A stretch of DNA of 64,000 bases from Paraburkholderia adhaesiva (GCF_021390575.1 NZ_JAJEJQ010000005.1:220265-284264), one strand, 5' to 3'; shown: positions 9,256-17,874, counted from the stretch's first letter. The notes: generated from the sequence alone by a model not told the origin. Program-made: numbers and translations.

Positions 9256-9774
9256 ATGCAAATCAATACCGCGGAAAGTGCGGTGAGCAATCTGCTCGCA
9301 CTGATTGTCGCGTCCAACGCCCGCTTTTCGTCGATGCACGAAGGGGCGTTGCAGGTGGAGTCCGTCACTGCACTCGCGACGCCAGACGCCGACGGCAACG
9401 ATACGACCACCGTGGTGTCTGCGCAAGGATACAGCAACACGCAGGCCTTTTCGTACAGCCGCGTCGCGCTCACCGATATTGTTCCCGATTCGCCCCCGGT
9501 TGTCACGGTGACGGTTGGCGACGAAGAGGCCGATGTGCTCGCCGCGGTTGCCGCTGCCATGGGACTCATTGCCAGCGAGCTGATCCTGGTCGATCCAACG
9601 GAAACGCTCGCTGGGGCAAGCGAAGCGGTCGTTGACGCCAGTGCGACCTCGCTGCTCTACAACAGCAACCCTGTTACGGTGCCGCTGGACTGGGAGCCAG
9701 CTCACATCAATTCACTGGTCGACAACACCAGTATTGGCGGTTTCGAACCACCGCCCGACGGGGCGGATTCCTGA
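9256..9774 (+). CDS. Small virion protein, paralogue 2 of 3
   Basis: 172 residues. ATG 9256 follows ATGGAGGTCGT, a strong ribosome binding site. The opening MQINTAESAVSNLLALIVASN aligns with MNIDPTLSTVENFLQYATN in the next gene. The C-terminal NPVTVPLDW also matches VTVPLNW there. Acidic, no Cys, beta-rich. The roughly 100-base gap before it contains only a short GC palindrome. Probably a structural subunit; family not named. Confidence 0.45.
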   Translation: MQINTAESAVSNLLALIVASNARFSSMHEGALQVESVTALATPDADGNDTTTVVSAQGYSNTQAFSYSRVALTDIVPDSPPVVTVTVGDEEADVLAAVAAAMGLIASELILVDPTETLAGASEAVVDASATSLLYNSNPVTVPLDWEPAHINSLVDNTSIGGFEPPPDGADS

Positions 9775-9798
9775 TGGTTGAACCGCCCTGCACTGCCT

Positions 9799-9828
9799 GG
9801 CATGGGGGAGTCTTCCTCCATGCCTTTT
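9799..9828 (+). terminator. Intrinsic terminator-like hairpin
   Basis: GGCATGGGGGA pairs with TCCTCCATGCC with minor mismatch and is followed by TTTT. It would attenuate transcription between two of the related virion genes. Confidence 0.55.
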
Positions 9829-9865
9829 ATGCCGTCAGCACACGAACCACACGGAGATGGCGAAA

Positions 9866-10351
9866 ATGAACATCGATCCGACGCTCAGCACAGTGGAAAA
9901 TTTTCTTCAATACGCGACGAATCCCGCGCTGGGACAGCCAACCAGTCCGGACCAGGTTGCGGTGACTGCACCGCAACCATACGACCCGGCGACGCTGGGT
10001 TTCTTTCTCGGCGCGGGTCTGAACGTCGACGGTGAGGCCAGCAACACCCAGATCATCGTCTATCTGCGGCCGTCGCTCGAGGACGTGACGCAGGATGGGG
10101 TCAACCAGGTGCTGATCTACGAACGGCAGGTGCTTTCAGATGTGGTGAGTACCGGTGCAACTGTCGAGGTCGACTCACAGATGTCTGCGCCACAAATACT
10201 GCAAGCGATCGCGGGTGCCTTGGGTGTCGTAGCCGACGCGATCGGGTTTGTTACGCCACTGGACGGGCAGCCTGATGCGGTTCAGATTGACGCAGACCCA
10301 TCACCGCTCTATCTCCCGGGTGCTGTAACAGTTCCGTTGAACTGGACGTAA
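9866..10351 (+). CDS. Small virion protein, paralogue 3 of 3
   Basis: 161 residues from ATG 9866; an in-frame ATG at 9857 has its ribosome binding site too close, and the alignment with the paralogue at 9256 favours 9866. Contains LGFFLGAGLNVDGE and a run QIIVYLRPSLEDVTQDGV, and ends PGAVTVPLNWT. This is the last gene of the structural block before a TATATTCC promoter and a row of membrane peptides. Confidence 0.45.
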   Translation: MNIDPTLSTVENFLQYATNPALGQPTSPDQVAVTAPQPYDPATLGFFLGAGLNVDGEASNTQIIVYLRPSLEDVTQDGVNQVLIYERQVLSDVVSTGATVEVDSQMSAPQILQAIAGALGVVADAIGFVTPLDGQPDAVQIDADPSPLYLPGAVTVPLNWT

Positions 10352-10394
10352 GCACGAAACCGTACGTGATGACGATTCCAGATTTTTTCAGACC

Positions 10395-10402
10395 TATATT
10401 CC
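10395..10402 (+). promoter_or_regulatory. phiKZ-early-type promoter element TATATTCC
   Basis: TATATTCC stands 67 bases before the first of four small membrane-peptide genes. The flanks match the site at 28869: both read A-C-C-C/none-TATATTCC followed by a G/A-rich leader with a shared AATGA-x-TCAAT block. phiKZ early promoters carry a conserved TATATTAC read by the virion RNA polymerase. The element is seen; its use is inferred. Confidence 0.55.
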
Positions 10403-10468
10403 GCCCGTGAATCCAGACCAGTAATGGAATGATTCAATTCAATACTGTCAATACGAAAGGAGTGGAAG

Positions 10469-10585
10469 ATGGAATTCTGGGCGAAGTTTGGAACGGCTGC
10501 AAAGATGTCCGCCTATCTGGTGGTTGCCGGTGTTGCATCTCTGGTCGTGGGTCAATCGATCAACGATCTCTTTAATCCGAAGTGA
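10469..10585 (+). CDS. 38-aa membrane micropeptide
   Basis: The start follows AAAGGAGTGGAAG, a consensus ribosome binding site. The peptide MEFWAKFGTAAKMSAYLV continues as a single transmembrane helix (VAGVASLVVGQSI) and ends NDLFNPK. First of four consecutive peptides of 23-57 residues behind the TATATTCC element. Function unknown; membrane localisation is the only supportable statement. Confidence 0.6.
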   Translation: MEFWAKFGTAAKMSAYLVVAGVASLVVGQSINDLFNPK

Positions 10586-10607
10586 AAACACGAGTCAGGG
10601 AAACAAG

Positions 10608-10721
10608 ATGAACTGGAACAAGCAAGGTGCACTCCTGAAAATTATTGCCGGCATCGCGATCAGTACCATCGCAACGACCCAGGCAAAGAAGTGTTTCGAA
10701 AATCTGTTCAACATCCGATAA
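10608..10721 (+). CDS. 37-aa membrane micropeptide
   Basis: Starts 22 bases after the previous stop behind CAGGGAAACAAG. One hydrophobic stretch (LLKIIAGIAISTIATTQ) is followed by KKCFENLFNIR, whose END-LF-type tail resembles NDLFNPK of the previous peptide. The two may be diverged copies. Confidence 0.55.
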   Translation: MNWNKQGALLKIIAGIAISTIATTQAKKCFENLFNIR

Positions 10722-10730
10722 GGTGAAAAA

Positions 10731-10904
10731 ATGGCATTCTGCAAAGCGTTTGGTTACACGGCCGGAGCAGTACTCGGCACGTATGTTGGCTGGAAAATCG
10801 TGAGTGAAATCGAGTCCCATCTCAAGGCGAGAAGTCGGGAAAACAACGAGCAGCGGAAGCAGGAACAAAAGACCGGGCAGCCGCGGGAAGCAGCGGCAGC
10901 GTAA
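10731..10904 (+). CDS. 57-aa membrane micropeptide with charged tail
   Basis: ATG 10731 follows AAGGTGAAAAA. The N-terminal half is hydrophobic (FGYTAGAVLGTYVGWKIV) and the C-terminal half strongly charged (ARSRENNEQRKQEQK). One helix with a cytoplasmic tail is expected. Same transcription unit as its neighbours. Confidence 0.55.
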   Translation: MAFCKAFGYTAGAVLGTYVGWKIVSEIESHLKARSRENNEQRKQEQKTGQPREAAAA

Positions 10905-10933
10905 GAGCGTGCAGCACAAAAAAGGAAGGCGAC

Positions 10934-11005
10934 ATGAAGTCAGGAATTCTGGTGGGACTCCTGTTCGTCTACGTCATTGCCGAAGTGTACCGGCACGGTC
11001 GTTAG
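10934..11005 (+). CDS. 23-aa hydrophobic micropeptide
   Basis: A very short frame, MKSGILVGLLFVYVIAEVYR plus three residues, behind the strong site AAAGGAAGGCGAC. Almost entirely one membrane helix. The position and ribosome binding site favour a real gene, although the length makes chance possible. Confidence 0.45.
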   Translation: MKSGILVGLLFVYVIAEVYRHGR

Positions 11006-11174
11006 ACGAACGGAAGGACTGGGAAGAATACCGCTGACATGCACTTTATGCGGTATCAGAAACAGCACAAAGGGGCGGTCCTGTCTGTGCGCTGCTGGCA
11101 AACCGGGAGCGAGCAGCGCGCCGCAGTCACCTGGACGATCCCCCGGTTCCCGGCTGAAAAGTCGGGAGCCCTTC

Positions 11175-11214
11175 GAAACCGCCTCACACGCTTGTGGAGG
11201 CGGTTTCTTTTTTT
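11175..11214 (+). terminator. Intrinsic terminator of the micropeptide operon
   Basis: GAAACCGCCTCACA pairs with TGTGGAGGCGGTTTC (one bulge) around a four-base loop, followed by a T-rich tract. The bases 11006-11174 before it hold no convincing gene. Confidence 0.85.
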
Positions 11215-11243
11215 AGCGTCATGAACCAAAACAACTTGGATCC

Positions 11244-11251
11244 TATATTAC
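11244..11251 (+). promoter_or_regulatory. phiKZ-early-type promoter element TATATTAC
   Basis: Exact TATATTAC 88 bases before the start at 11339, between a terminator and the next gene. The wider block TTGGAT-x-TATTACTCAAAC recurs at 30430-30450. Confidence 0.6.
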
Positions 11252-11338
11252 TCAAACAGAGTACAAGTTGTTTGCCTCAATTTTCTCTCGTAGTGCTAAA
11301 TCACGTTGACCACCTTCTTTTGCTAAAGGAGTATGAAA

Positions 11339-11725
11339 ATGAAAGCTATCAAACTCGTAAAGGCGAATACCCTTTCCATTAGCGGTCTGAAGAATCATGT
11401 ACGCAGCGCGTTTGAAGCGGGTAAGTTCATGACCGATGGACGTGCACTACCCAGCGTAGATTTCGGGCAACCAATCGCAGTGGAGGTCACGGCGATGGAT
11501 ACGCTGGGATTATTTCCGACCGTCGTTTGCGAGGATGACGAGGTTGTCGAACACGGGCGCCAGTTCACACGGCAGATGCATCTGAAGATGGTGCCGGACT
11601 GTGTGCATCAGGACGCAATCATGGAACTCGTTGCCGCGAACCGGTTGCTTGCAGGCGAGTTCGATCACGTGAAAAACATACGTGTTTGCCTGAAGAACTA
11701 CAGCACCGCGAACGCCGTCATGTAA
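11339..11725 (+). CDS. Uncharacterised early-region protein, 128 aa
   Basis: ATG 11339 is preferred over ATG 11333 because the AAAGGAG site stands only about two bases before the latter. 128 residues, soluble. It opens MKAIKLVKANTLSISGLKN and has a central acidic patch (VVCEDDEVVEHGRQF). A one-gene transcript: it has its own TATATTAC element and its own strong terminator. Not recognised. The promoter suggests early expression, so a host-takeover role is possible but unproven. Confidence 0.55.
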   Translation: MKAIKLVKANTLSISGLKNHVRSAFEAGKFMTDGRALPSVDFGQPIAVEVTAMDTLGLFPTVVCEDDEVVEHGRQFTRQMHLKMVPDCVHQDAIMELVAANRLLAGEFDHVKNIRVCLKNYSTANAVM

Positions 11726-11751
11726 GAACCAGGCAGCAGTCAAACTGACCG

Positions 11752-11796
11752 GAGCCCCGGAAGCACTTTCACGTGCTTCCGGGGCTCTCTTTTTTC
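11752..11796 (+). terminator. Strong intrinsic terminator
   Basis: A perfect 15-bp stem GAGCCCCGGAAGCAC/GTGCTTCCGGGGCTC (11752-11766, 11773-11787), 6-nt loop, then a T-run. Confidence 0.9.
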
Positions 11797-11819
11797 TGGA
11801 ACCCAATTCGCACCGAAAG

Positions 11820-12434
11820 ATGACCATCACACAAGACATTCTCTCGCTGTTCGCGAACGGCACGCGACTCGACCGCGCACAGATCCACGCGAAGCTTCCC
11901 CAGTACAGTCCGCGGCAAATTTCCAGCGCTGTGCTGAGCGTGAACGGTTGCGGGCGCCGCAGGAAGGCGCTACGCATTGTTGACTACAGGCTGTACGGTA
12001 CAAGACGCGCGGCCGCGGTATTTGCTCTGGGCGCGGGACCCGACCTGCGTTACAGGGACTGGATTGCAGAAAAGCTCGATGCCAAAATTCTCACCCTCTT
12101 CAGTGACACCGAGGGGTTCACGGAAGATCAGATCAAACACCGCGTGCCGCCGGTCATGCGTAGGCATGTCAAGTCAGCCGTCGAGAGATTGCGCGGGAAA
12201 ACCGGGGGAAAGCGAAAGATCCGCGTGATCGGCTACAGGGTGAGTCGTAGCGGCATCGGACCATCGGCTCCCATCTTCGCTCCCGGAATGCAGCGCGATG
12301 TGCATCGTCACGGCGGCACGGAACACGGCGATGCGCTGTTTCTGGGTGCCGATGCAACCCGCCGACTGCACCAGGCGAGAAACCGGTTCGAGCAGCGGCA
12401 GCTCGCCCGGGAACTCGATCACTATGGGCGGTAG
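11820..12434 (+). CDS. Tandem winged-helix-type DNA-binding protein, 204 aa
   Basis: Two repeats of one plan. Residues about 1-62 (QDILSLFANGTRLDRAQIHAK, then SSAVLSVNG, then IVDYRLYG) and about 80-145 (DAKILTLFSDTEGFTEDQIK, KSAVERLRG, RVIGYRVSR) each read as a helix-turn-helix with a wing ending in a basic RI-V-[DG]-YR strand. The tail is His/Arg-rich. Probably a DNA-binding regulator; similar winged-helix repeats occur at 22537 and 46121. The ribosome binding site is weak. The repeat is seen; regulation of phage genes is inferred. Confidence 0.5.
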   Translation: MTITQDILSLFANGTRLDRAQIHAKLPQYSPRQISSAVLSVNGCGRRRKALRIVDYRLYGTRRAAAVFALGAGPDLRYRDWIAEKLDAKILTLFSDTEGFTEDQIKHRVPPVMRRHVKSAVERLRGKTGGKRKIRVIGYRVSRSGIGPSAPIFAPGMQRDVHRHGGTEHGDALFLGADATRRLHQARNRFEQRQLARELDHYGR

Positions 12435-12621
12435 TGCACCCGCGCGAGCGTAGTGTTTTTTCGGGTCCTCGCCCTGCCGGTTGCTTTCCCTATCCTTTGA
12501 ACTGCGATTCCGGGTTCCCCTTCCATGTTTGCTTCGGCCCGCTGCGCACCACGTGTCAATGGTGCGGTTTTCGGCGTGTCCAGAACGGTAGCGCTTCCAT
12601 TTCCTGTGCGGAGTAACTTTG

Positions 12622-12867
12622 ATGAAAGCATCGAATGTCATCGGGGCACTTGCCCTTGGCGCTGTCTGCTTTGCGACAGGTTGGCTGCTTCCTTCGCCCC
12701 TGGCTGATGCAGTACGGTGCGTGTCCGACTTTCAGATCAAGATCAGGCCGGAGACGCTCGAGGTGTTTGTCGACAGGGAGACAGGTTGTGAATATGTCGG
12801 ACTGGAAAAGGGTGCCCTGACGCCGCGCGTGAGTGCCGACGGCAGGCAGATCTGCAAGCTTCAGTGA
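12622..12867 (+). CDS. Small exported or membrane-anchored protein, 81 aa
   Basis: ATG 12622 follows CGGAGTAAC. Residues 5-25 form a hydrophobic helix (VIGALALGAVCFATGWLL), which is either a signal anchor or a cleaved signal. The rest has three cysteines (VRCVSDF, TGCEYV, RQICKLQ), compatible with a periplasmic disulfide-bonded domain. It lies directly before the tailspike gene and could be a lysis or envelope factor. Not recognised. Confidence 0.5.
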   Translation: MKASNVIGALALGAVCFATGWLLPSPLADAVRCVSDFQIKIRPETLEVFVDRETGCEYVGLEKGALTPRVSADGRQICKLQ

Positions 12868-12941
12868 GTTGCACGCAAGTCGTGGTGAGCCCGCAAATGG
12901 CCGATATGAAACGTAGCTGGGATCTGTAGTTCATCGATGAA

Positions 12942-12973
12942 AAATCGGGCTCACGGCGAGTCCGATTTTTTTT
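12942..12973 (+). terminator. Intrinsic terminator
   Basis: AAATCGGGCTC pairs with GAGTCCGATTT around ACGGC, followed by eight T. Confidence 0.8.
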
Positions 12974-13024
12974 GCGCTTCCTGAATTTTATGGCCTTTGA
13001 CCATTTGATGAGGGAAGCCATTTC

Positions 13025-16000
13025 ATGTCCGACCCCGAAACTCCACCGTCGCCGGACTCGAGCGACGCAGATATCAACCAGGCCTCAGCGGCTCAATCGG
13101 CGACGTGGGCATCGAAATGCGCTGTCGCCTCTGAGGAAGCGGCTGCACTCGCGAGGCGCTACGCCGGAGAGGCCGGCAATGCGGTCAGCAGTGTGTTGGG
13201 CGTGTCGACCGACGCCGGCAATGTGCTGGTTGACGGCTCGGACAGCAAGGCACTACTCCGACTCGATCCGCGCCCGGACAACATGCTCGCCGGCGACGCC
13301 GAAGGTCTCTATGCCGTGGCCCTGCCAGGCAAATCCACCCTTAACGTGATCTGGGGGCAGTCGAATGCCGAGGGCGTACACGATGGCGGCCCCAATCCGG
13401 CGAGCGAGCTCGTCTTTGTCTGGAATCCCGATACGGGCACGTGGGGTAGTAGCGACTACACGCAGCCGCCCTTTTCGTTGCCCCCGCCTGCCGGGAATAA
13501 CGGGAACAACAATGTGGGCCTGGCCTATGTCCATCGCGTGGCAGATGAGACACAGGCAAGCACGTTCCTTGTCTACGACGCTCAGGGCGGCAAACCCCTC
13601 TCGGACTGGGTGCCGCAGAGCGCCGTACGCTACGCCGCGCTCAAGGCAAAAATTGAGACCGCGCTTGCCTCGCCCGAACTGCAGGCCCTCGGCATCACGA
13701 CGGTCAGCGCGGTGATCGGGCTGCAGGGCGAAGCAGACAGCTTTACGACCGATGCAAATCCCTTGCCGTCATGGGCACCCAGTACGCCTCATGTTGCCGG
13801 AGACGAGGTCAACAGCACGTCGCTCGGCGCCGTGTGCTGGATCTGTGTGGGCGCCGGAACGACAGGCGCAGTTGAGCCGGTCTGGGCGGGCAACGGCGCG
13901 GATGTGATTGTCGATGGCAGTTGCTACTGGGTCCAGGCCGGTGGCGTGAACGCAGACGGTTGCGCCGAGCGTGCGGAGTCGTTCACGACCTACCTTGCAG
14001 AATTCTCCACGCTCATCGACCAGTTCATGGCGGAATCATGGGTCGACGAAAACACCGCGTTCCTGATCGCCGGCATGAGTGGTCTGCATGACCGGTACGA
14101 GCCGACGTGGGCGCAGCAGTACTACTGCACGAACGACAATTCGCGTGTCGTCTTCGTCAGCGCGGCCGGCCTGCAAACTGAGTACGACGCGACCGGCTCG
14201 GGCGATTACACGCACTGGCTGGGCCCATCGCTCTGGGAGTTTGGTTACGAGCGCATGTGGGTGGCGGCGAACCAGCGAATTTCGCTTTCACGCTCGGGCA
14301 TCAGCCTTTTCTATGGCCGCGGTGTCGGCGAAGCAACCGCGGCCGCTGCGCCAGGCACGCTCATTACACGCTTCTCGTCGTTGCTGTCAATCGACAGTTC
14401 AGTCCAGGGTGCGCAGCCGAATGGCGTTGCGTCGACGGGCTCAATCACATGGGGCCGCAATTGTGCGGCGGCCGGCAACAACAGCTACGCGTTTGGCTAC
14501 GCATGCACGACGGCGAACCTGACGAACTATACGCTGGTAGCCGGGCGCGAGATCCATGCTCTCAGTGGCGCGGACTTTTCGGCAGGCTTTGGCTTCCAGA
14601 ACGTGCTGAACACGACTTATGCGTTCGCGAGTGGCCGCGGACACATCGTGGCCGATTCAGGCCAGTCGGCCAGTGGTCTCTTCTCGCTCTACACGACGCC
14701 CCAGACGCCGGCAGTCATGGAACAGCATGGCGTTGGCACAACGAGTTCTGCGAGAAAGAATTCGCGCACCGTGCTGGCCGATGGCACGACGATCTTCTCT
14801 GGCAACCACAACTCGGACCCGATGCAGGCAAAAGAGATCACGTTCGAGTATCAGGATGACCACACGATCCGCTTCAAGCTGCGCACGGCCGATGGCAAGA
14901 CCATCAATTTCGGGCCTGTGCTGATGCTGAAGACCATTCCGTTCGTGACCCCCCAGATGTACGGTGCGCTGGTAGATGGGGCCACTGACGACGCGGCTGA
15001 CTTCCTTCTTGCGCTGAATTCCGGCTTCCCCGTGAAGCATGTCTGCGGGATCCTCGCGATCTCCTCCGTGATTTGCAACGTCGCCTGCGATATCGAGGTG
15101 TCACCCGGCGCCTCGATCAGACTGCTGAACAACAATTCGTCGACGCCTGGCATCACGCTCAATGGTCCGAATTCACGCATCGTCGCCTGGGGGCTGATTG
15201 ATGGAAACCTTGCCGGTCGAACTGCCGTGGCATTGGGCACCCTGAGCGGTCCAACGGCGGACTATAGCGTCGCCTGGCTCTACAACGTCCAGAACGTGTC
15301 GGGCGAAACATGGTCGGGAACCCATCCGTCCGGCATCGAGATCAACGGCGGTACTGGCCAGAAGTTCTATATCAACGCGCGGAACTTTCCGAACAACCTG
15401 GCCGGCCAGACCGGTTCGCCGGCTCGTGCAGCGACTGTCGAGGGCTATGCGGACAAGGTGGTCGGCGCCGTTGACGCTGATAACGTGTGGGTTGGTGCGG
15501 TACTTGCCACGACGACATGCGAACTCACCCGTGTGAGGGTGACGAATAGCGGTCTCGAAGCGGTCTATAACCTCAACGGTGACAACACCGTCGGCGACAT
15601 TTACTACGCCGGCCAGTACCAGGCGCTGGTGAACGAAGCCAATATCCATGTAGATCGCATTGTGCACACGGGAGGCAATCCGCCGACAGGCGCTGCGGTT
15701 GCCGCCAACGGTGGTGCAACCATCGCGGTGCAGAGTGCGGGCATCACGGAAGTGGGGCTTGTGCAGGTTGAGCGTAATCCCGCACTACCCGTGGCGGGAC
15801 CTGGGACTCTGGTTCAGGTTCGCTCAGGCAGCGCGCAGAGCGGCCCGGTTCGCGTCGGTGCCGTGCAGGGCATTATCCGCCCGGTCAAGATCATCGCGCT
15901 GGGCTTCACGGGTCTGCTGCAGGAGCTCGACGTCCAGAACGTTGACGTTATCTGCGAGTACGACGCCGGCGTGATGACGGACATCACCGAGTTTGTCGAC

Positions 16001-16495
16001 ATCACGACCTGCCAGGAATTCCTGTTGCGCAACTGGAAGGTCAAGGTCGTTGATGTCAACAACGGCTTCGTCAACCTGAGCTCCTATTTCAAGGTCACGC
16101 TTCCTGGGACGAATCTGGTTCGCCCCAGCTTCATCGAGGATGTGCGCTTCTACCTGTACGAACAGGATGGCGTGACGCTGGCGCCAACAAGCCAGTTCCC
16201 GAACGTGCGGATCTATGGGGGCTCCAGTCCACTGATTTCATCAAAAGGAATGGCATGGGAGGCGGGCATCGCCTGCATGCGCGAGGCCAATGCGTTTGGC
16301 GTGCTGGGCGGTGAGGACGTCGCCAATACCATGCCTACCGCCGGTGGCCCCTGGCACCAGGGCAAGTATCTGCGTAACGCCTCACCCGTCGAGACGGGTA
16401 CTGCCGGCAGCAAATATGTCGTACGCGGATGGACCTGTGTCGCAGCTGGAACACCGGGCACCTGGGTTCAGGACCGTGCATTGACGGGCAACTAG
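13025..16495 (+). CDS. Tailspike with SGNH/SASA esterase and beta-helix domains, 1156 aa
   Basis: Largest protein of the window. N-terminal helical attachment segment (residues 1-100, Ala/Glu-rich). Residues about 105-415 form a sialate-O-acetylesterase-like SGNH hydrolase: nucleophile motif GQSN (111-114, Ser113), GLQGEAD (232-238) and a late D-x-x-H, GDYTHW (Asp394, His397). A 70-residue carbohydrate-binding-like insert (241-310, with CWICVGAGTTGAVEPVW and GSCYWVQAG) interrupts it. About 440-560 has YadA-head-like repeats (NSYAFGYACTT, DFSAGFGFQN, TYAFASGRG). From about 640 on a pectate-lyase-type beta-helix follows (TPQMYGALVDGATDDAADF). The predicted activity is deacetylation and binding or cleavage of a surface polysaccharide. 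Catalytic residues are read by eye. Confidence 0.75.
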   Translation: MSDPETPPSPDSSDADINQASAAQSATWASKCAVASEEAAALARRYAGEAGNAVSSVLGVSTDAGNVLVDGSDSKALLRLDPRPDNMLAGDAEGLYAVALPGKSTLNVIWGQSNAEGVHDGGPNPASELVFVWNPDTGTWGSSDYTQPPFSLPPPAGNNGNNNVGLAYVHRVADETQASTFLVYDAQGGKPLSDWVPQSAVRYAALKAKIETALASPELQALGITTVSAVIGLQGEADSFTTDANPLPSWAPSTPHVAGDEVNSTSLGAVCWICVGAGTTGAVEPVWAGNGADVIVDGSCYWVQAGGVNADGCAERAESFTTYLAEFSTLIDQFMAESWVDENTAFLIAGMSGLHDRYEPTWAQQYYCTNDNSRVVFVSAAGLQTEYDATGSGDYTHWLGPSLWEFGYERMWVAANQRISLSRSGISLFYGRGVGEATAAAAPGTLITRFSSLLSIDSSVQGAQPNGVASTGSITWGRNCAAAGNNSYAFGYACTTANLTNYTLVAGREIHALSGADFSAGFGFQNVLNTTYAFASGRGHIVADSGQSASGLFSLYTTPQTPAVMEQHGVGTTSSARKNSRTVLADGTTIFSGNHNSDPMQAKEITFEYQDDHTIRFKLRTADGKTINFGPVLMLKTIPFVTPQMYGALVDGATDDAADFLLALNSGFPVKHVCGILAISSVICNVACDIEVSPGASIRLLNNNSSTPGITLNGPNSRIVAWGLIDGNLAGRTAVALGTLSGPTADYSVAWLYNVQNVSGETWSGTHPSGIEINGGTGQKFYINARNFPNNLAGQTGSPARAATVEGYADKVVGAVDADNVWVGAVLATTTCELTRVRVTNSGLEAVYNLNGDNTVGDIYYAGQYQALVNEANIHVDRIVHTGGNPPTGAAVAANGGATIAVQSAGITEVGLVQVERNPALPVAGPGTLVQVRSGSAQSGPVRVGAVQGIIRPVKIIALGFTGLLQELDVQNVDVICEYDAGVMTDITEFVDITTCQEFLLRNWKVKVVDVNNGFVNLSSYFKVTLPGTNLVRPSFIEDVRFYLYEQDGVTLAPTSQFPNVRIYGGSSPLISSKGMAWEAGIACMREANAFGVLGGEDVANTMPTAGGPWHQGKYLRNASPVETGTAGSKYVVRGWTCVAAGTPGTWVQDRALTGN

Positions 16496-16542
16496 ACGTA
16501 GCACGGGCGGCCCTGGCCGTCCGATCTCATAGGGGATGTTCA

Positions 16543-16992
16543 ATGAGCACTGTCTCCCCGGAAACCAATCTCGAAACCCTGATCGCAGAGCTGGTGAGCC
16601 TCATCGAGGGGCTCGGAACTCCGATCAAGGCCGCTATCAAGACGGCGCAAACGACGGTCATCGTGAATCTCACCGCTGGCGCGAACGTGTCGCTTGATCT
16701 CACGCCGATTGTTCAGGGGGCGCCAGAAATTCTCTTCAACCTTCCCATCGCCGCGAGCACGACAACCACACTCTCGATCATCAATCCACCCGCGGCCGGT
16801 GTACTCGCGGAGTTCGTGCTCGTCATAAAAAACAGCGCAAGTTCGGCGATTACCTGGCCCGCCACCTTCAGGTGGCCCCAGGGCGTTGTGCCTTCCCTGA
16901 GCGGTGTGGCAGGCAAGCTCGATACGTTCGTTATTTACACACAGGACGGTGGCGCAAGCTACGACGCATTTGTCGCAGGACAAAACCAATGA
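16543..16992 (+). CDS. Tail-fibre accessory protein, 149 aa
   Basis: ATG 16543 follows AGGGGATGTTCA. 149 residues with a helical N-terminus (LETLIAELVSLIEGLGTPI) and a beta C-terminus (FVLVIKNSASSAITWPATF, GKLDTFVIYTQDGG), a pattern common in short receptor-binding or fibre-tip modules. Its stop overlaps the next start (ATGA). It sits between the tailspike and the arabinofuranosidase-like proteins, which supports a place at the host-binding end of the virion. Confidence 0.5.
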   Translation: MSTVSPETNLETLIAELVSLIEGLGTPIKAAIKTAQTTVIVNLTAGANVSLDLTPIVQGAPEILFNLPIAASTTTTLSIINPPAAGVLAEFVLVIKNSASSAITWPATFRWPQGVVPSLSGVAGKLDTFVIYTQDGGASYDAFVAGQNQ

Positions 16993-17831
16993 GCCGCCTT
17001 GCCAGGCGGTTGCCTATGTGCAGTGGGCCGATCTATACAGGCCTGCTGGATCTGTTGAATCTCTGGCCAGTCGGCGCCTACAGCCTCCGACGGTTGACCA
17101 GGAGATATTTCGGCGCGTGCTGCATGGTCAGACGTGTGAGCGACTACAGTACCGCGACCATCAATTTTCTTCTTGACGGCAACCTGGACACCAGCAGTCT
17201 GCTCGCATTTGCGGGAACGGGGGATCTGTTTGTAACCGCACTGTACGACCAGTCGGGAAACGGCACATCCATGAAGAACTACGCGGGCAATCCGCCCATC
17301 GTTCAGGCGGGCGTGCTCGTTCTCGTGACGAGTGGCGGCACCCGTCCCGGGATTCTGGGCAGTGGCAATTCGCAGTACATGCTGGACCAGGGCGCGCAGT
17401 TTCCCATCAACGGACCGTTCACCCGCGCATCCGTGAACAGTATTCCTGGATCGGCACCGACTTCGGCCTTTCCCATCATGACTGGCACCAACGATATCGC
17501 CAACGAGGCGCTACGGGTCGCCAGCGGCCACTACCAACTTTATAACCAGAACAATAGTTTCACCTCCTCGGTAGCGTTGCCCTTCAATCAGGCCAACAGT
17601 GTTATCGAAAACTTCAACAATACGACGAGCAGCCTCATGGTCAATGGCACGCAGACAAGTGGCTCCCTGGGAGCCATTGCTGACAGTGCGACGTTGATCT
17701 CAATGACCCAGGGTGGATTCAGCGGAGGATCGTCCATATTTTCTGAAGTCCTTCAGTTCAACCAGTTGCTGGATGCGGACGATATCGGTCTCATCTACGC
17801 AGACCAGAAGAACTATTGGGGCACGCCATAA
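16989..17831 (+). CDS. Arabinofuranosidase-B catalytic-like (GH54-type fold) receptor protein, 280 aa
   Basis: The start overlaps the previous stop. After a short basic head the protein has the AbfB-type signature: AYSLRRLTRRYFGACCMVRR (about 32-51), a short aliphatic segment SSLLAFAGTG, LYDQSGNGTSMKNY and a final EVLQFNQLLDADDIGLIYADQ...YWGTP. Bacterial and phage proteins with this jelly-roll domain bind or cleave surface polysaccharide. The region has the same blocks as both ends of the 810-residue gene downstream. Catalysis is uncertain, since several of the fungal active-site residues cannot be placed. Confidence 0.6.
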   Translation: MSRLARRLPMCSGPIYTGLLDLLNLWPVGAYSLRRLTRRYFGACCMVRRVSDYSTATINFLLDGNLDTSSLLAFAGTGDLFVTALYDQSGNGTSMKNYAGNPPIVQAGVLVLVTSGGTRPGILGSGNSQYMLDQGAQFPINGPFTRASVNSIPGSAPTSAFPIMTGTNDIANEALRVASGHYQLYNQNNSFTSSVALPFNQANSVIENFNNTTSSLMVNGTQTSGSLGAIADSATLISMTQGGFSGGSSIFSEVLQFNQLLDADDIGLIYADQKNYWGTP

Positions 17832-17874
17832 AGTCCCGTGGCACTGACGATATTGACCTCAGAGAGGACGCTCA

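Noticed and set aside
11039..11224. 61-codon frame between the micropeptide operon and its terminator
   Set aside because: It runs through the terminator hairpin and has no ribosome binding site.
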